Shown: positions 16,206 to 24,840 of the stretch, one piece after another
How positions within the stretch are numbered: the first letter of the stretch is position 1
Layout: each line of letters opens with the position of its first letter
Source: Halobiforma lacisalsi AJ5
GTDB lineage: Archaea > Halobacteriota > Halobacteria > Halobacteriales > Natrialbaceae
Assembly: GCF_000226975.2 (NCBI RefSeq)
Contig: NZ_CP019285.1
Location: 3,968,001-4,032,000 of the forward strand
Reading direction: 5' to 3'
Length of the DNA: 64,000 nucleotides
Notes under the pieces: generated by a model
What the model was told of the DNA's origin: nothing
Seen by the model: the letters and a program-made list of their open reading frames with translations, nothing else
Databases searched by the model: none
Made by a program: the position numbers and the translations under genes

Positions 16206-17033
16206 ATGCCGGTATCGGATTCGGTCGACGCGGAGTCGACGGGGACGGGCGATCGCGGAGACGCGACCGAGGGACGTGACGGCGACGTCCCCACACTCCC
16301 GATCAACGAACTGTTCGCCTCCCTGCAGGGGGAGGGGACCCTCGCCGGCGTCCCCTCGACGTTCGTCCGCACGAGCGGCTGTAACCTCCGGTGCTGGTTC
16401 TGCGACTCCTACCACACCTCCTGGGAGCCGACCCACGCGATGATGAGCCTCGAGGAGATCGTCGCCGAGGTCGAAGCCCGCGACGCCGACCACGTCGTAC
16501 TCACCGGGGGCGAACCCCTGCTCCACGAGGAGAGCGTCGCCCTGCTCGAGCGCCTCGACGACCGAGGGTACCACACTACCGTCGAGACCAACGGGACGAT
16601 CCATCGGGACGCGCCGATCGACCTCGCCTCGATCAGCCCGAAACTCGAGAGCAGCACGCCCACGCCCGAGCGGGACCCGAGAGGCGAGATTCCGAGCGAA
16701 TCTCAGGGCGAGGGCGGATGGGAGAAGCGCCACGAGAACGCGCGGATCGACCTCGAGGCGCTTTCCGCGCTCGTCGAGGCGTACCCCTTCCAGCTGAAGT
16801 TCGTCGTCACCGACGACGACGATATGCCGGAGATCCTCGAGTTGCTCGAAGACCTGCGGGGCGTCGCCGACGTCCCCGTTCGCGACGAGGACGTCCTCCT
16901 GATGCCCGAGGGAGCGACCCGCGAGCGGCTCGCGGAGACCCGCAACCGGACCGCGGAGCTGGCGATGGAGTACGGCTTCCGGTACACGCCGCGACTGCAC
17001 GTGGACCTGTGGAACGACGCGCCGGAGACCTGA
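16206..17033 (+). CDS. queE: 7-carboxy-7-deazaguanine synthase (radical SAM)
   Basis: 275 residues. The radical SAM cluster motif CNLRCWFC (Cys59, Cys63, Cys66) follows the queE signature INELFASLQGEG; GGEP follows at about 103. It rearranges 6-carboxytetrahydropterin to 7-carboxy-7-deazaguanine. A Glu/Arg/Gly/Ser insertion at about 150-180 (PERDPRGEIPSES...) interrupts the region after ISPKLESSTP, a halophile-style loop. It lies one base after queD and 20 bases before queC. Confidence 0.93.
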   Translation: MPVSDSVDAESTGTGDRGDATEGRDGDVPTLPINELFASLQGEGTLAGVPSTFVRTSGCNLRCWFCDSYHTSWEPTHAMMSLEEIVAEVEARDADHVVLTGGEPLLHEESVALLERLDDRGYHTTVETNGTIHRDAPIDLASISPKLESSTPTPERDPRGEIPSESQGEGGWEKRHENARIDLEALSALVEAYPFQLKFVVTDDDDMPEILELLEDLRGVADVPVRDEDVLLMPEGATRERLAETRNRTAELAMEYGFRYTPRLHVDLWNDAPET

Positions 17034-17053
17034 ACCGACTTGCCACGATCACC

Positions 17054-17818
17054 ATGACCGACACCGAACCTACCCCGACCGACGAAGTCGCATCGAACGG
17101 AACCGACGAAAAGCGTGCCGTCGTCCTCCTCTCCGGCGGCATGGACAGCGCCACCGCCGCCTACGAGGCTCGCGACCGGGGCTACGAGATCTACGGCCTG
17201 CACACCTCCTACGGCCAGCGAACCGAGGACCGCGAACTCGAGTGTGCCCGCCGACTGGCCGACGAGGTCGACGCCGCGGACTTCCTGCGGATCGAGACCG
17301 GCCACCTCGCAGCGATCGGGGCCTCGAGTCTCACCGACGACGACATGGACGTCGCGGACGCGGACATGGACAGCGACGAGATCCCCTCCTCGTACGTCCC
17401 CTTCCGGAACGCGAACCTGCTCGCGATGGCCGTCTCCTACGCGGAGGCCAACGACTGCGACGCGGTCTTCATCGGCGCACACAGCGAGGACTTCTCGGGG
17501 TATCCGGACTGCCGGCCCGAGTTCTTCGAGGCCTTCGAGAACGTGGTCGAGGTCGGGACGAAACCCGAGACCGAAATCTCGATCGAGGCGCCGTTCGTCG
17601 AGCACTCGAAGACCGACATCGCTCGCCGCGGCGAGGAACTCGAGGTGCCCTACGAACACACCTGGAGCTGTTACCGCGAGAACGAACCGGCCTGTGGGAC
17701 CTGCGACGCGTGCGCGTATCGGTTGCAGGCGTTCCAGCGGATCGGCGTCCGGGATCCGATCGAGTACGCCGAGCGGCCGTCCTACGTCGAAGGGGACGAA
17801 CGCGCCGAGGCGGAGTGA
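17054..17818 (+). CDS. queC: 7-cyano-7-deazaguanine (preQ0) synthase
   Basis: 254 residues from ATG 17054. ATP-dependent conversion of carboxy-deazaguanine to preQ0, which archaeal TGT inserts in tRNA to make archaeosine. PP-loop SGGMDS at 27-32; substrate region YVPFRNANLLAMAVSYAE; zinc site from four cysteines near the C-terminus in CYRENEPACGTCDAC. An extra Asp-rich run (TDDDMDVADADMDSDEIP) precedes the SSYVPFRN motif. Last gene of the que operon. Confidence 0.95.
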   Translation: MTDTEPTPTDEVASNGTDEKRAVVLLSGGMDSATAAYEARDRGYEIYGLHTSYGQRTEDRELECARRLADEVDAADFLRIETGHLAAIGASSLTDDDMDVADADMDSDEIPSSYVPFRNANLLAMAVSYAEANDCDAVFIGAHSEDFSGYPDCRPEFFEAFENVVEVGTKPETEISIEAPFVEHSKTDIARRGEELEVPYEHTWSCYRENEPACGTCDACAYRLQAFQRIGVRDPIEYAERPSYVEGDERAEAE

Positions 17819-17884
17819 TTCCCGACGGTCCGGCGTGTTAGCTTTTACTCGCTTTGTGTCGTAGTACCACAGTGGTGGTCCACC

Positions 17885-18181
17885 GTGAGCAACGACCAGC
17901 GGCTGTACGCGGGCGTCGACGTCGGACAGCCGATCTACGACGAGGACGGCAACGAACTCGGGACCGTCAGGGGCGTCGACGACGACGGGTTCTACGTCCT
18001 CGCGCCGGAGGCGTCCCCTGAAAAGACCCTCGGCGAAGCGCGCGACATCACCGGGAAGGACTACGTGATGTGGCGCTGCTGGGAGTGTGGCGAACTGGGC
18101 CGGATCGAAGACGAACTCCCAGCGGAGTGTCCGGACTGTGGCGCGCCTCGAGAGGACCTGTACTACTGGGCGGAGGACTGA
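17885..18181 (+). CDS. Rubredoxin-like zinc-ribbon protein (DUF7130-like)
   Basis: 98 residues from GTG 17885. An N-terminal PRC/beta-barrel-like half (GQPIYDEDGNELGTVRGVDDDGFYVL) is joined to a C-terminal rubredoxin-like knuckle pair MWRCWECGELG and PAECPDCGAPRE, four Cys in two CxxC units. It could bind zinc or iron. The PRC-barrel-like first half suggests a membrane- or RNA-processing-linked adaptor, but this is inference. It lies 66 bases after queC with its own TATA-like CTTTTACT, so separate expression is likely. Confidence 0.75.
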   Translation: MSNDQRLYAGVDVGQPIYDEDGNELGTVRGVDDDGFYVLAPEASPEKTLGEARDITGKDYVMWRCWECGELGRIEDELPAECPDCGAPREDLYYWAED

Positions 18182-18308
18182 GCCGTTTTCCGCCGCTCGG
18201 TCGCTCTCGTGAGCGAGCAGTAGCGATGGCCGTTCCGTAACGGGGATCGTCGAACCGGAGCCCTGATCGTCTTCGACGCGCTCGAGGAGACGCCGCGAAC
18301 CGGCGGCG

Positions 18309-19535
18309 TCACCAGGCCGCCTCGAGCACCCCTTCGATCTCCGCGACCGACGGCTCCAGGCTCGGCGGCGCGTTCGCCATGAACCCATCGCCGAGGATCG
18401 CCTCCGCGACGCCCTCGAACGCGTCGGGTTCCGGGCCGTCGACGTCCCGGAGCCGCGAGGGCAGGTCGAGCGCGTCCCGGACCTCGGTTACCGTCTCGAC
18501 GACGGCGTCGCCCGTCCGACCCGCGTCCTCGACCCCGAGCGCGTCCGCGAGGACGTCGACGCGGGCGTCGACGCCGTCCCGTTCGAACAGGTACTCGAGG
18601 ACGTGGGGGACGACGACCGCGTGGGCAACCCCCTGCTGTACCTCGTACCCTCGCGTCAGCCCGTGGCCGAACGCGTGGACGATCGACAGCGTGGTCTCGC
18701 CGGGCCGGGAGATGCCGTACTGGACGAGGACGATCCCCTCGAGCAGCCGTTCGTACGTCTCGAGGTCCCGCTCTCCCCGGCCGTACGCGCGCAGGCTCGA
18801 CTCGAGAGCGGCGAGGCCGCGGGCGGCCGTCGCGTCGGTGATCGGCGTCGCGTTCGCGGCGTAGATCGTCTCGAGCCCCTTGTCGAAGCCGTTCATCGCC
18901 GAGCCCGTCAGGACGGATTCCGGCGTCGTCGCGAGGAGTTCCGGGTCGTAGTAGGCCGCGGCGGGCATCAGTTCGGGATCCGAGAGACCGCCGCCGACCG
19001 TCTCGTCGACGAGTCCGGACTCCGGCGACGCAGCGAGCCCCGCGACCTGCGAGAGGTCGGCCCCGGCGAGGGTCGTCGGGACGGCGACGATCGGAACCGG
19101 ATCGTCGGGAACCGCGAGCGTTCCCGTTTCGGCGAACTCCGCGGCGGCCTCCTCGCGGGTACGCTCGCTCGCCGCGAGCGCGTTGATCGCCTTCGCGACG
19201 TCGAGGCTGCTGCCGCCGCCGAGACTCACGAGGGCGTCGGCGTCCGCGTCCTCGAGCCGATCCCGGCCGTCCAGCGCCGTCTCGAGCCGTTTCTCCGGGG
19301 TCGTCTCGTCGAAGACGCCGGCCAGCCGATCGCCGAGGCCGGCGGTCACGGGATCGATCACGGCAGGCGTGGAGCCGACGGTCGATCCGCAGACGACGAG
19401 CGCCCGCTCGCGACCCAGGTGCTCGAGTTCGGCCGCGAGGTCGTCGACGCAACCCGGGCCGAGGCCGATGGTCGCGGGGTCGTACTCGAAGCGAAACGGG
19501 GACTCGCGGCTCCGCGAGCGCGAGGGAACGGTCAT
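18309..19535 (-). CDS. Iron-ADH-fold dehydrogenase with altered metal ligands
   Basis: 408 residues. The NAD-binding half has SLGGGSSLDVAKA (104-116) and VAVPTTLAGADLSQ; the helical half has LSIVHAFGHGLTRGYEV and VVVPHVLEY. In FucO-type enzymes the metal is held by D-x3-H, His in VHGMAH and His in PHGVAN. Here these align with Asp218, Glu222 (not His), His287 and Gln301 (not His). So two of four ligands are replaced. Metal preference or even metal dependence may differ, and the annotation alcohol dehydrogenase should be read as fold only. Monocistronic. Confidence 0.8.
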   Translation of the reverse strand: MTVPSRSRSRESPFRFEYDPATIGLGPGCVDDLAAELEHLGRERALVVCGSTVGSTPAVIDPVTAGLGDRLAGVFDETTPEKRLETALDGRDRLEDADADALVSLGGGSSLDVAKAINALAASERTREEAAAEFAETGTLAVPDDPVPIVAVPTTLAGADLSQVAGLAASPESGLVDETVGGGLSDPELMPAAAYYDPELLATTPESVLTGSAMNGFDKGLETIYAANATPITDATAARGLAALESSLRAYGRGERDLETYERLLEGIVLVQYGISRPGETTLSIVHAFGHGLTRGYEVQQGVAHAVVVPHVLEYLFERDGVDARVDVLADALGVEDAGRTGDAVVETVTEVRDALDLPSRLRDVDGPEPDAFEGVAEAILGDGFMANAPPSLEPSVAEIEGVLEAAW

Positions 19536-19641
19536 GGCCGACCTACGGGCGGAGCGGTGTTAAAGCCAGGAACGTCGCCAACGACTCCACGGCAGCCTCG
19601 AGGCCGCTCGTAGCGATCACTTTCACCGGGCTCCGGGAACG

Positions 19642-19650
19642 CTTTTAAAT
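19642..19650 (+). promoter_or_regulatory. TATA box of the rpa operon
   Basis: CTTTTAAAT, about 23-31 bases before ATG 19673, giving a near-leaderless transcript for rpa-rpap-rpe. Confidence 0.6.
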
Positions 19651-19672
19651 CCGCCACACGAAATGAAACCGA

Positions 19673-20977
19673 ATGGAACTCGAAGATCATGCCGAGGAAC
19701 TCGCCTCCGACCTCGGCGTCGACAAAGAGGAGGTCAAGTCCGACCTGCAAAACTTAGTGGAGTACAGCGTTCCGATCGACGAGGCCAAAGGGAGCCTCCG
19801 GCGGAAGTACGGCGACGGCTCCGGTGGCGGCGGCGCGCCCGAATCGAAAGACATCGCCGACATCTCGCCCGAGGACAGCAGCGTCACGGTGACGGGTGTG
19901 GTCCTCACCGCGGGCAAGCGGTCGATCCGTTACCAGGGCGACGACCACGTCATCGTCGAGGGGCGACTCGCCGACGACACCGGCGTCGTCGACTACACCG
20001 CCTGGGAGGACTTCGGTCTCTCGCCGGGCGACACTATTACCGCGGGCAACGCCTCCGTCCGCGAGTGGGACGGCGAACCAGAACTCAACCTCGGCGAGAG
20101 CACCTCGCTGTCGTTCGAGGACGGATCGCTCGAGGTACCGTACGAGATCGGCGGCGACGCAGACCTCGCCGACCTGCGGACCGGCGACCGCGCAGTCGAC
20201 GTCGAGGTCGCCGTCGTCGAGTGCGAACGCCGGACGATCGACGGTCGCGACGGGGAGACGGAGATCCTGAGCGGCGTCTTCGGCGACGAGAGCGGGCGCC
20301 TGCCGTTCACGAACTGGGAGCCGGCACCCGAGATCGAGGAAGGGAACGCGGTCCGCATCGAGAACGCCTACGTCCAGGAGTTCCGTGGCGTCCCCGAGGT
20401 CAACGTCTCGGAGTTCTCGACGGTGACCGAACTCGGCCGCGAGGTCGACGTCGGCGCGGACACGACGACGATGGACGTTGCCGAGGCCGTCCGCACCGGC
20501 GGCATCTACGACGTCGAGGTCGTCGGCAACGTCATCGCGGTCCGGGACGGCTCCGGCCTCATCCAGCGGTGTCCGGAGTGTTATCGGGTCATCCAGAAGG
20601 GCCAGTGTCGCACCCACGGCGACGTCGACGGGATCGACGACCTCCGCGTGAAGGCGATCGTCGACGACGGCACGGGCGCCCTCACCGCCGTCCTCGACGA
20701 CGAACTCACCGAGGACGTCTACGGCGGCACCCTCGAGGACGCCCTGGAGCAGGCCCGCGAGGCGATGGACCAGGAGGTCGTCGCCGACCGGATCCGCGAG
20801 CGGATCGTCGGCCGCGAGTACCGCGTCCGCGGCCACCTCTCGGTCGACGAGTACGGCGCGAACCTGGACGCAGAGACCTTCGCGGAGAGCGACGACGACC
20901 CCGAGCGACGGGCCCGGGAGTTCCTCGAGTCGATCGATACCGGTGACGAGGGCGAGAGCGAGGAGGTGAAAGCATGA
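19673..20977 (+). CDS. Replication protein A (ssDNA-binding), large subunit type
   Basis: 434 residues. At least three OB-fold segments can be followed (about 65-150, 170-255, 280-330), then a zinc finger CPECYRVIQKGQCRTHG (C-x2-C...C-x2-H) and a C-terminal domain ending in Glu-rich residues. Binds single-stranded DNA in replication and repair. It is the first gene of an operon with the RPA-associated protein (ATGA overlap of four bases) and a calcineurin-like phosphoesterase, an arrangement described for rpa-rpap-rpe operons of Haloferax volcanii. Which numbered RPA it matches (RPA1 or RPA3) I leave open. Confidence 0.9.
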   Translation: MELEDHAEELASDLGVDKEEVKSDLQNLVEYSVPIDEAKGSLRRKYGDGSGGGGAPESKDIADISPEDSSVTVTGVVLTAGKRSIRYQGDDHVIVEGRLADDTGVVDYTAWEDFGLSPGDTITAGNASVREWDGEPELNLGESTSLSFEDGSLEVPYEIGGDADLADLRTGDRAVDVEVAVVECERRTIDGRDGETEILSGVFGDESGRLPFTNWEPAPEIEEGNAVRIENAYVQEFRGVPEVNVSEFSTVTELGREVDVGADTTTMDVAEAVRTGGIYDVEVVGNVIAVRDGSGLIQRCPECYRVIQKGQCRTHGDVDGIDDLRVKAIVDDGTGALTAVLDDELTEDVYGGTLEDALEQAREAMDQEVVADRIRERIVGREYRVRGHLSVDEYGANLDAETFAESDDDPERRAREFLESIDTGDEGESEEVKA

Positions 20978-22764
20978 GCGCGAACGACGAGGACGTCGAG
21001 ATCCCGAACCGCGAGATCGCCTACCGGCTCTTCGCGGCCGAGTACGACGACGCCTCGGTCTCCTACACCGAGAGCGACGAGGAGCGCGCGCCCAACTACG
21101 TCGTCTCGCCGACGGGCGCGCGGATCAACCGCCTGTTCGCCGTCGGGACGCTCACCGAGGTCACGGCCGTCAACGACGAGATGGTCCGGGCCCGCGTCGT
21201 CGACCCGACGGGCGCGTTCGTCGTCTATGCCGGCCAGTACCAGCCCGACGAACTCGCCGCCCTCGAGAGCATCGACCCGCCGGCGTTCGTCGCGGTCACC
21301 GGGAAGGCCCGCACGTTCGAACCAGACGACGGCGACGAGGTCTACACCTCGATCCGCCCGGAAAGCGTCGCAGTTGTCGACGCCGACACCCGCGACCGCT
21401 GGGTCGTCAGCGCGGCCGAGCAGACCCTCGAACGGATCGGTACCTACGCGGTCGCTTCCGCGGTAGATGCGAGCGGCGACGCCCTGACGGAGGCGCTCCG
21501 CGAGGCCGGCGTCGAGCCGGGAGTCGCCGCTGGCGTCCCGCTGGCACGCGACCGCTACGGCACCACGCCGTCGTACCTCGCTTCCCTGCGCGACCGGGCC
21601 ATCGAGGCCGTCGAGGTCGTCGCGGGCGACCGAGACCAGGTCGGCCCGCTCGAGGCGAGTCCGGACGATCGGGGCCGCGAGGATGCGACTCTCGCGTCGC
21701 TTACCGAGCTGACGGGACTGGAGGCGAGCGACCTCGAGTCGGCTGCCGAGGTGGAGGCTGTCGAGGCGAGCGCGGATGCTGACGAGCCCGTCGACGCCGA
21801 AGCAGTGGCCGAGTCGACGCCCGAACCCGAGTCCGTCGCGACGGCCTCGGCGGCCGGCACCGCGACGCCGTCGGAGTCGAACGATTCGGAGGCGACCGCC
21901 GTGGACGCCGAGCCGGGCGAAGCCGCCGTGACGGCTGCGGAATCCCCCGATACCGCCGACGCCGCCGCGAGCGAGACCGAACCGACTGCCGACGACTCAC
22001 TCGATGCCACGGCCGACGCGAGCGCGAGCGGGACTGATTCGGTAGACGCCGGCACGGAACCCGACGGGGTCGAGGACTCGAGCCTCGAGGCGGACGCCGA
22101 CCCCGAGGCGGATGCCGCGTCCATCGACGACGCAGGCATGTACGAGATGGACGAGGAGGAGCGCGAACAACTCGAGGAGGAGTTCGGAGCCGAGTTCACG
22201 ACGGGCGCCGAAGTCGAGGAACCGGGCGAGGCCGGAATCGACGTGCCGGAGCCCGACTCGGACTCGGACGCCGAAGCCGAGAGCGAGGGCGAAGCGGCCA
22301 AGGCTTCCGAAAGCGACCCCTCCGACGATCTCGGGGCTGCACCGACCTCGGGACTCGCGGATGAGGACGAGGACGCCGACGAGGACGCCGACGGGGACGC
22401 CGACGAGGACGAAGTCGAAAGCGACGCCGACGAGGAGGCCACGACCGAGCCCGACGAGGAAGCCCCGGACACGACGGAAACGGAACCCGCCGCCTCCGAC
22501 GAATCCGAGGCTGCCGAAGACGAGGCTGCCGAAGGGGCCGACGGGAGCGAGGAGATCGATCCCGCCGAGATCGACCTCGAGGAGTACGTCGTCGAAACGA
22601 TGGGCGAACTCGACGACGGCGACGGGGCCGACCGGGACGAACTCGTCGACACCGTCGCCGCCGACGTCGGCGTCGACGAGGACGCCGTCGAGGACGCGAT
22701 CCAGGACGCCCTCATGGGCGGCCAGTGTTACGAACCCGACGACGAGACACTGAAACCGATCTAA
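20974..22764 (+). CDS. RPA-associated protein with long acidic linker
   Basis: 596 residues (COG3390 type). N-terminal OB-fold domain (about 1-170: RLFAVGTLTEVTAVNDEMVRARVVDPTG...), and a C-terminal winged-helix domain of about 70 residues (EIDLEEYVVETMGELDDGDG...GQCYEPDDETLKPI). Between them, about residues 255-525 form an extremely Asp/Glu/Ala/Ser-rich low-complexity linker with repeated DEDADEDADGDAD-like runs. It forms a complex with its cognate RPA. The linker is far longer than the short acidic spacer I would expect; it may be a flexible tether or an intramolecular DNA mimic competing for the OB folds. Confidence 0.88.
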   Translation: MSANDEDVEIPNREIAYRLFAAEYDDASVSYTESDEERAPNYVVSPTGARINRLFAVGTLTEVTAVNDEMVRARVVDPTGAFVVYAGQYQPDELAALESIDPPAFVAVTGKARTFEPDDGDEVYTSIRPESVAVVDADTRDRWVVSAAEQTLERIGTYAVASAVDASGDALTEALREAGVEPGVAAGVPLARDRYGTTPSYLASLRDRAIEAVEVVAGDRDQVGPLEASPDDRGREDATLASLTELTGLEASDLESAAEVEAVEASADADEPVDAEAVAESTPEPESVATASAAGTATPSESNDSEATAVDAEPGEAAVTAAESPDTADAAASETEPTADDSLDATADASASGTDSVDAGTEPDGVEDSSLEADADPEADAASIDDAGMYEMDEEEREQLEEEFGAEFTTGAEVEEPGEAGIDVPEPDSDSDAEAESEGEAAKASESDPSDDLGAAPTSGLADEDEDADEDADGDADEDEVESDADEEATTEPDEEAPDTTETEPAASDESEAAEDEAAEGADGSEEIDPAEIDLEEYVVETMGELDDGDGADRDELVDTVAADVGVDEDAVEDAIQDALMGGQCYEPDDETLKPI

Positions 22765-22785
22765 CCGCTCGAGTTTCGAACCCGA

Positions 22786-23739
22786 ATGGTCCGTGACCGA
22801 TCTCGACCCCAGCCCCCCGGACGCGACCCGGACGCCGGCGTTCGCGTCGAACCCGTCCCCGGCGAGCCCGCGGCGACTGCCACCGTCACTGTCGACGATA
22901 GCGACGGGAACGCCGCGGAGCCGCGACGGGAACGCCTCCTGCTGATCGCCGACTACCACGCCGGCTACGAGGCCGCCCTCCGGTACGAGCGTGGGGTCGA
23001 CGTCCCCAGCCGCGCCGCCGAGCGCCGCGAGCGGCTTCAGGCCCTGATCGCCCGAACCGATCCGGACCGACTCGTCGTCCTCGGGGACCTGATGCACTCG
23101 ATCGGCGATCCCGGCGGCGCGGAGCGGGGCGAACTCGAGGTGCTTTTCGAGTCGCTCCCATCGACGCTCGAGGTGACGGTGGTCAAGGGGAACCACGACG
23201 GAGCGATCGAGACGTGGCTGGTCGACGACGGACCTGAGGAGGGTCGATCCCCCTCCCCGCCCGACGATCCCGCCGACGACCTCCCGCCGGTCTCCGTCGT
23301 TCCGGGGGAAGGGGTCGCGATCGGCGGACTCGGCGTCTGTCACGGCCACACCTGGCCCGCCCGGGAGCTCCTGGATAGCGACGTCGACGCGATCTGTCTC
23401 GGCCACGAACACCCCTGCGTGCGCCTCGAGGACGAGGTCGGCGGGAGTCGGGTCGAGCGGACGTGGCTGCGCGGGCGTGCCGATCCGACGCCGTTCGCCG
23501 ATCACGAGAAGTACGACGACGGCGAAGGCGAGAGGGAACCGGCCCCGTGGCTCTCGAGCGATGCCGACGCCGATCCGCCGCAGGTGATCGTGCTCCCCGC
23601 GTTCAACGATCTGGTCGGTGGGACGTGGGTGAACCTCCCGGAACAGTCGTTTCTCTCCCCGTTCCTCCCGGCGGGCCTCGCGGACGGGGAGGCGTACCTG
23701 CTCGATGGGACGCGGCTGGGGCCGTACGACGCGGTTTGA
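22786..23739 (+). CDS. rpe: Calcineurin-like metallophosphoesterase of the rpa operon
   Basis: 317 residues. All metallophosphoesterase motifs are present: IADYHAGYE (motif I, D-x-H), VLGDLMH (motif II), KGNHD (motif III), CHGHTWP and GHEHP. It belongs to the YfcE/UPF-like single-domain group fused with a 45-residue acidic N-terminus. As third gene after rpa and rpap it matches rpe of haloarchaeal rpa operons; its in vivo substrate (nucleic acid or nucleotide) is not established. Insertions at about 150-165 and 235-260 are acidic loops. Confidence 0.85.
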   Translation: MVRDRSRPQPPGRDPDAGVRVEPVPGEPAATATVTVDDSDGNAAEPRRERLLLIADYHAGYEAALRYERGVDVPSRAAERRERLQALIARTDPDRLVVLGDLMHSIGDPGGAERGELEVLFESLPSTLEVTVVKGNHDGAIETWLVDDGPEEGRSPSPPDDPADDLPPVSVVPGEGVAIGGLGVCHGHTWPARELLDSDVDAICLGHEHPCVRLEDEVGGSRVERTWLRGRADPTPFADHEKYDDGEGEREPAPWLSSDADADPPQVIVLPAFNDLVGGTWVNLPEQSFLSPFLPAGLADGEAYLLDGTRLGPYDAV

Positions 23740-23864
23740 GAGCCGTGCTTTCGGTGAGCCGCCGGTTCCCAGCACTCGAGAGCCGGGGAGAACGGTTACG
23801 GTGTTCGGTTCCCAAGACTCGCCCGACCGCCGCTCGACCACACGAACGCTTAGTTTCACCACCG

Positions 23865-24365
23865 ATGCCCGATACAGACCTGCGCCCGTCGCTCTCGGAG
23901 CCGATCCGCATACTCGGGGACGAAGCCGCTACGATGGCTCCCGAAACGCTCGCGGACCTCCCCGTCCGGGAACGGGAGATCGAGATCGTCTGCTCGACGG
24001 GCGACCGCTACACGGACCACTGGCAGGGGGTCGCGATCATGGACGTCCTCGAGACGGAGGCGGCCGCCGCGGCGTCGATCCCCGCCGAGACGACGCACCT
24101 CCTCGTGGAATCGGCGGACGGCCACCGGGCCTGCGTCGCCCTCGGGGACGCCCTGGACGGACTGCTCGCGTTCGGTCGGGACGGCGACGCGCTCGGAGCG
24201 GTGGCGGACTACGACTCGCGGTTCGTCGCGCCCGGCCTGACCGGCCCGCGAACGGTCAAAGACGTCGTCAGCGTCGAGGCGACGCGGCTCGAGCCCGGCG
24301 AGGATCCCGAGTCCTACGAGCGGTTGCTCGAGGTGGAGTCCGAAGACGGAGCCGACGTCGAGTAG
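23865..24365 (+). CDS. Small molybdopterin-binding (sulfite-oxidase-type) domain protein
   Basis: 166 residues from ATG 23865 (MPDTDLRPSLSEPIRILGDE). It corresponds to part of the oxidoreductase molybdopterin domain: IVCSTGDRYTDHWQGVAIMDVLE keeps the Cys that ligates molybdenum in sulfite oxidases and the W-x-G-V motif, and a later segment reads SRFVAPGLTGPRTVKDVVSVE. The usual domain is about 170-200 residues with a dimerisation domain after it, here absent. It may be a minimal Mo enzyme subunit or an apo-protein. Monocistronic; no partner cytochrome nearby. Confidence 0.75.
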   Translation: MPDTDLRPSLSEPIRILGDEAATMAPETLADLPVREREIEIVCSTGDRYTDHWQGVAIMDVLETEAAAAASIPAETTHLLVESADGHRACVALGDALDGLLAFGRDGDALGAVADYDSRFVAPGLTGPRTVKDVVSVEATRLEPGEDPESYERLLEVESEDGADVE

Positions 24366-24438
24366 CCGCCAGGCCGACGCCGCCCCGCAGGCGCATGTAA
24401 GCCGAACCGCCATTCCGTCACCCCGTGTCCCCTCGCAC

Positions 24439-24741
24439 GTGTCTCTGGAAACGTACCGACTCGAGGTGCGGGAGATCGAGGCCGGCGGGATCGACGCGGA
24501 CGTATACGGTGACGACGATCTGATCGTCGAGTCGACCCACGTCGGCTACGACGAGCACGACGTCGATCAACCGGACTCCCGCGAGGAGTATCCCGCCGAG
24601 AGCACGGAAGTCACCGCCGACGTCACGACGCTCGACCTGCAGGTGACTCGCCTCGACGGCGGGTTCTCCTTCCGGCTGCTCGGCGATCGGGACGAACTGG
24701 CGGCGCTACGCGTCGACGACGAGGAGTGGGGACTCGAGTAG
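24439..24741 (+). CDS. Conserved-looking unknown acidic protein
   Basis: 100 residues from GTG 24439 (MSLETYRLEVREIEAGGID). Strand-rich, no cysteines, no signal or membrane segment, end ...DEEWGLE. Codon use matches its neighbours. I do not recognise the family. It lies 73 bases after the molybdopterin-domain gene and could be co-transcribed with it. Confidence 0.5.
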   Translation: MSLETYRLEVREIEAGGIDADVYGDDDLIVESTHVGYDEHDVDQPDSREEYPAESTEVTADVTTLDLQVTRLDGGFSFRLLGDRDELAALRVDDEEWGLE

Positions 24742-24840
24742 TTGCGGCCCCGGAAACGACGAGTCATCGCGACAGCGGGCGCTCGCGACGGCGACTGCAC
24801 AAAAAATCGAAAATCGACCGCGAACCGATTAGCTACCGGA

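Noticed and set aside
16703..18388. 561-residue minus-strand frame over queE and queC
   Set aside because: Mirror of genes with intact catalytic motifs; no domain recognisable.
21555..23862. Ser-rich and Val/Gly-rich minus-strand frames over rpap and rpe
   Set aside because: Direct reflection of the Asp/Glu codon repeats of the acidic linker.
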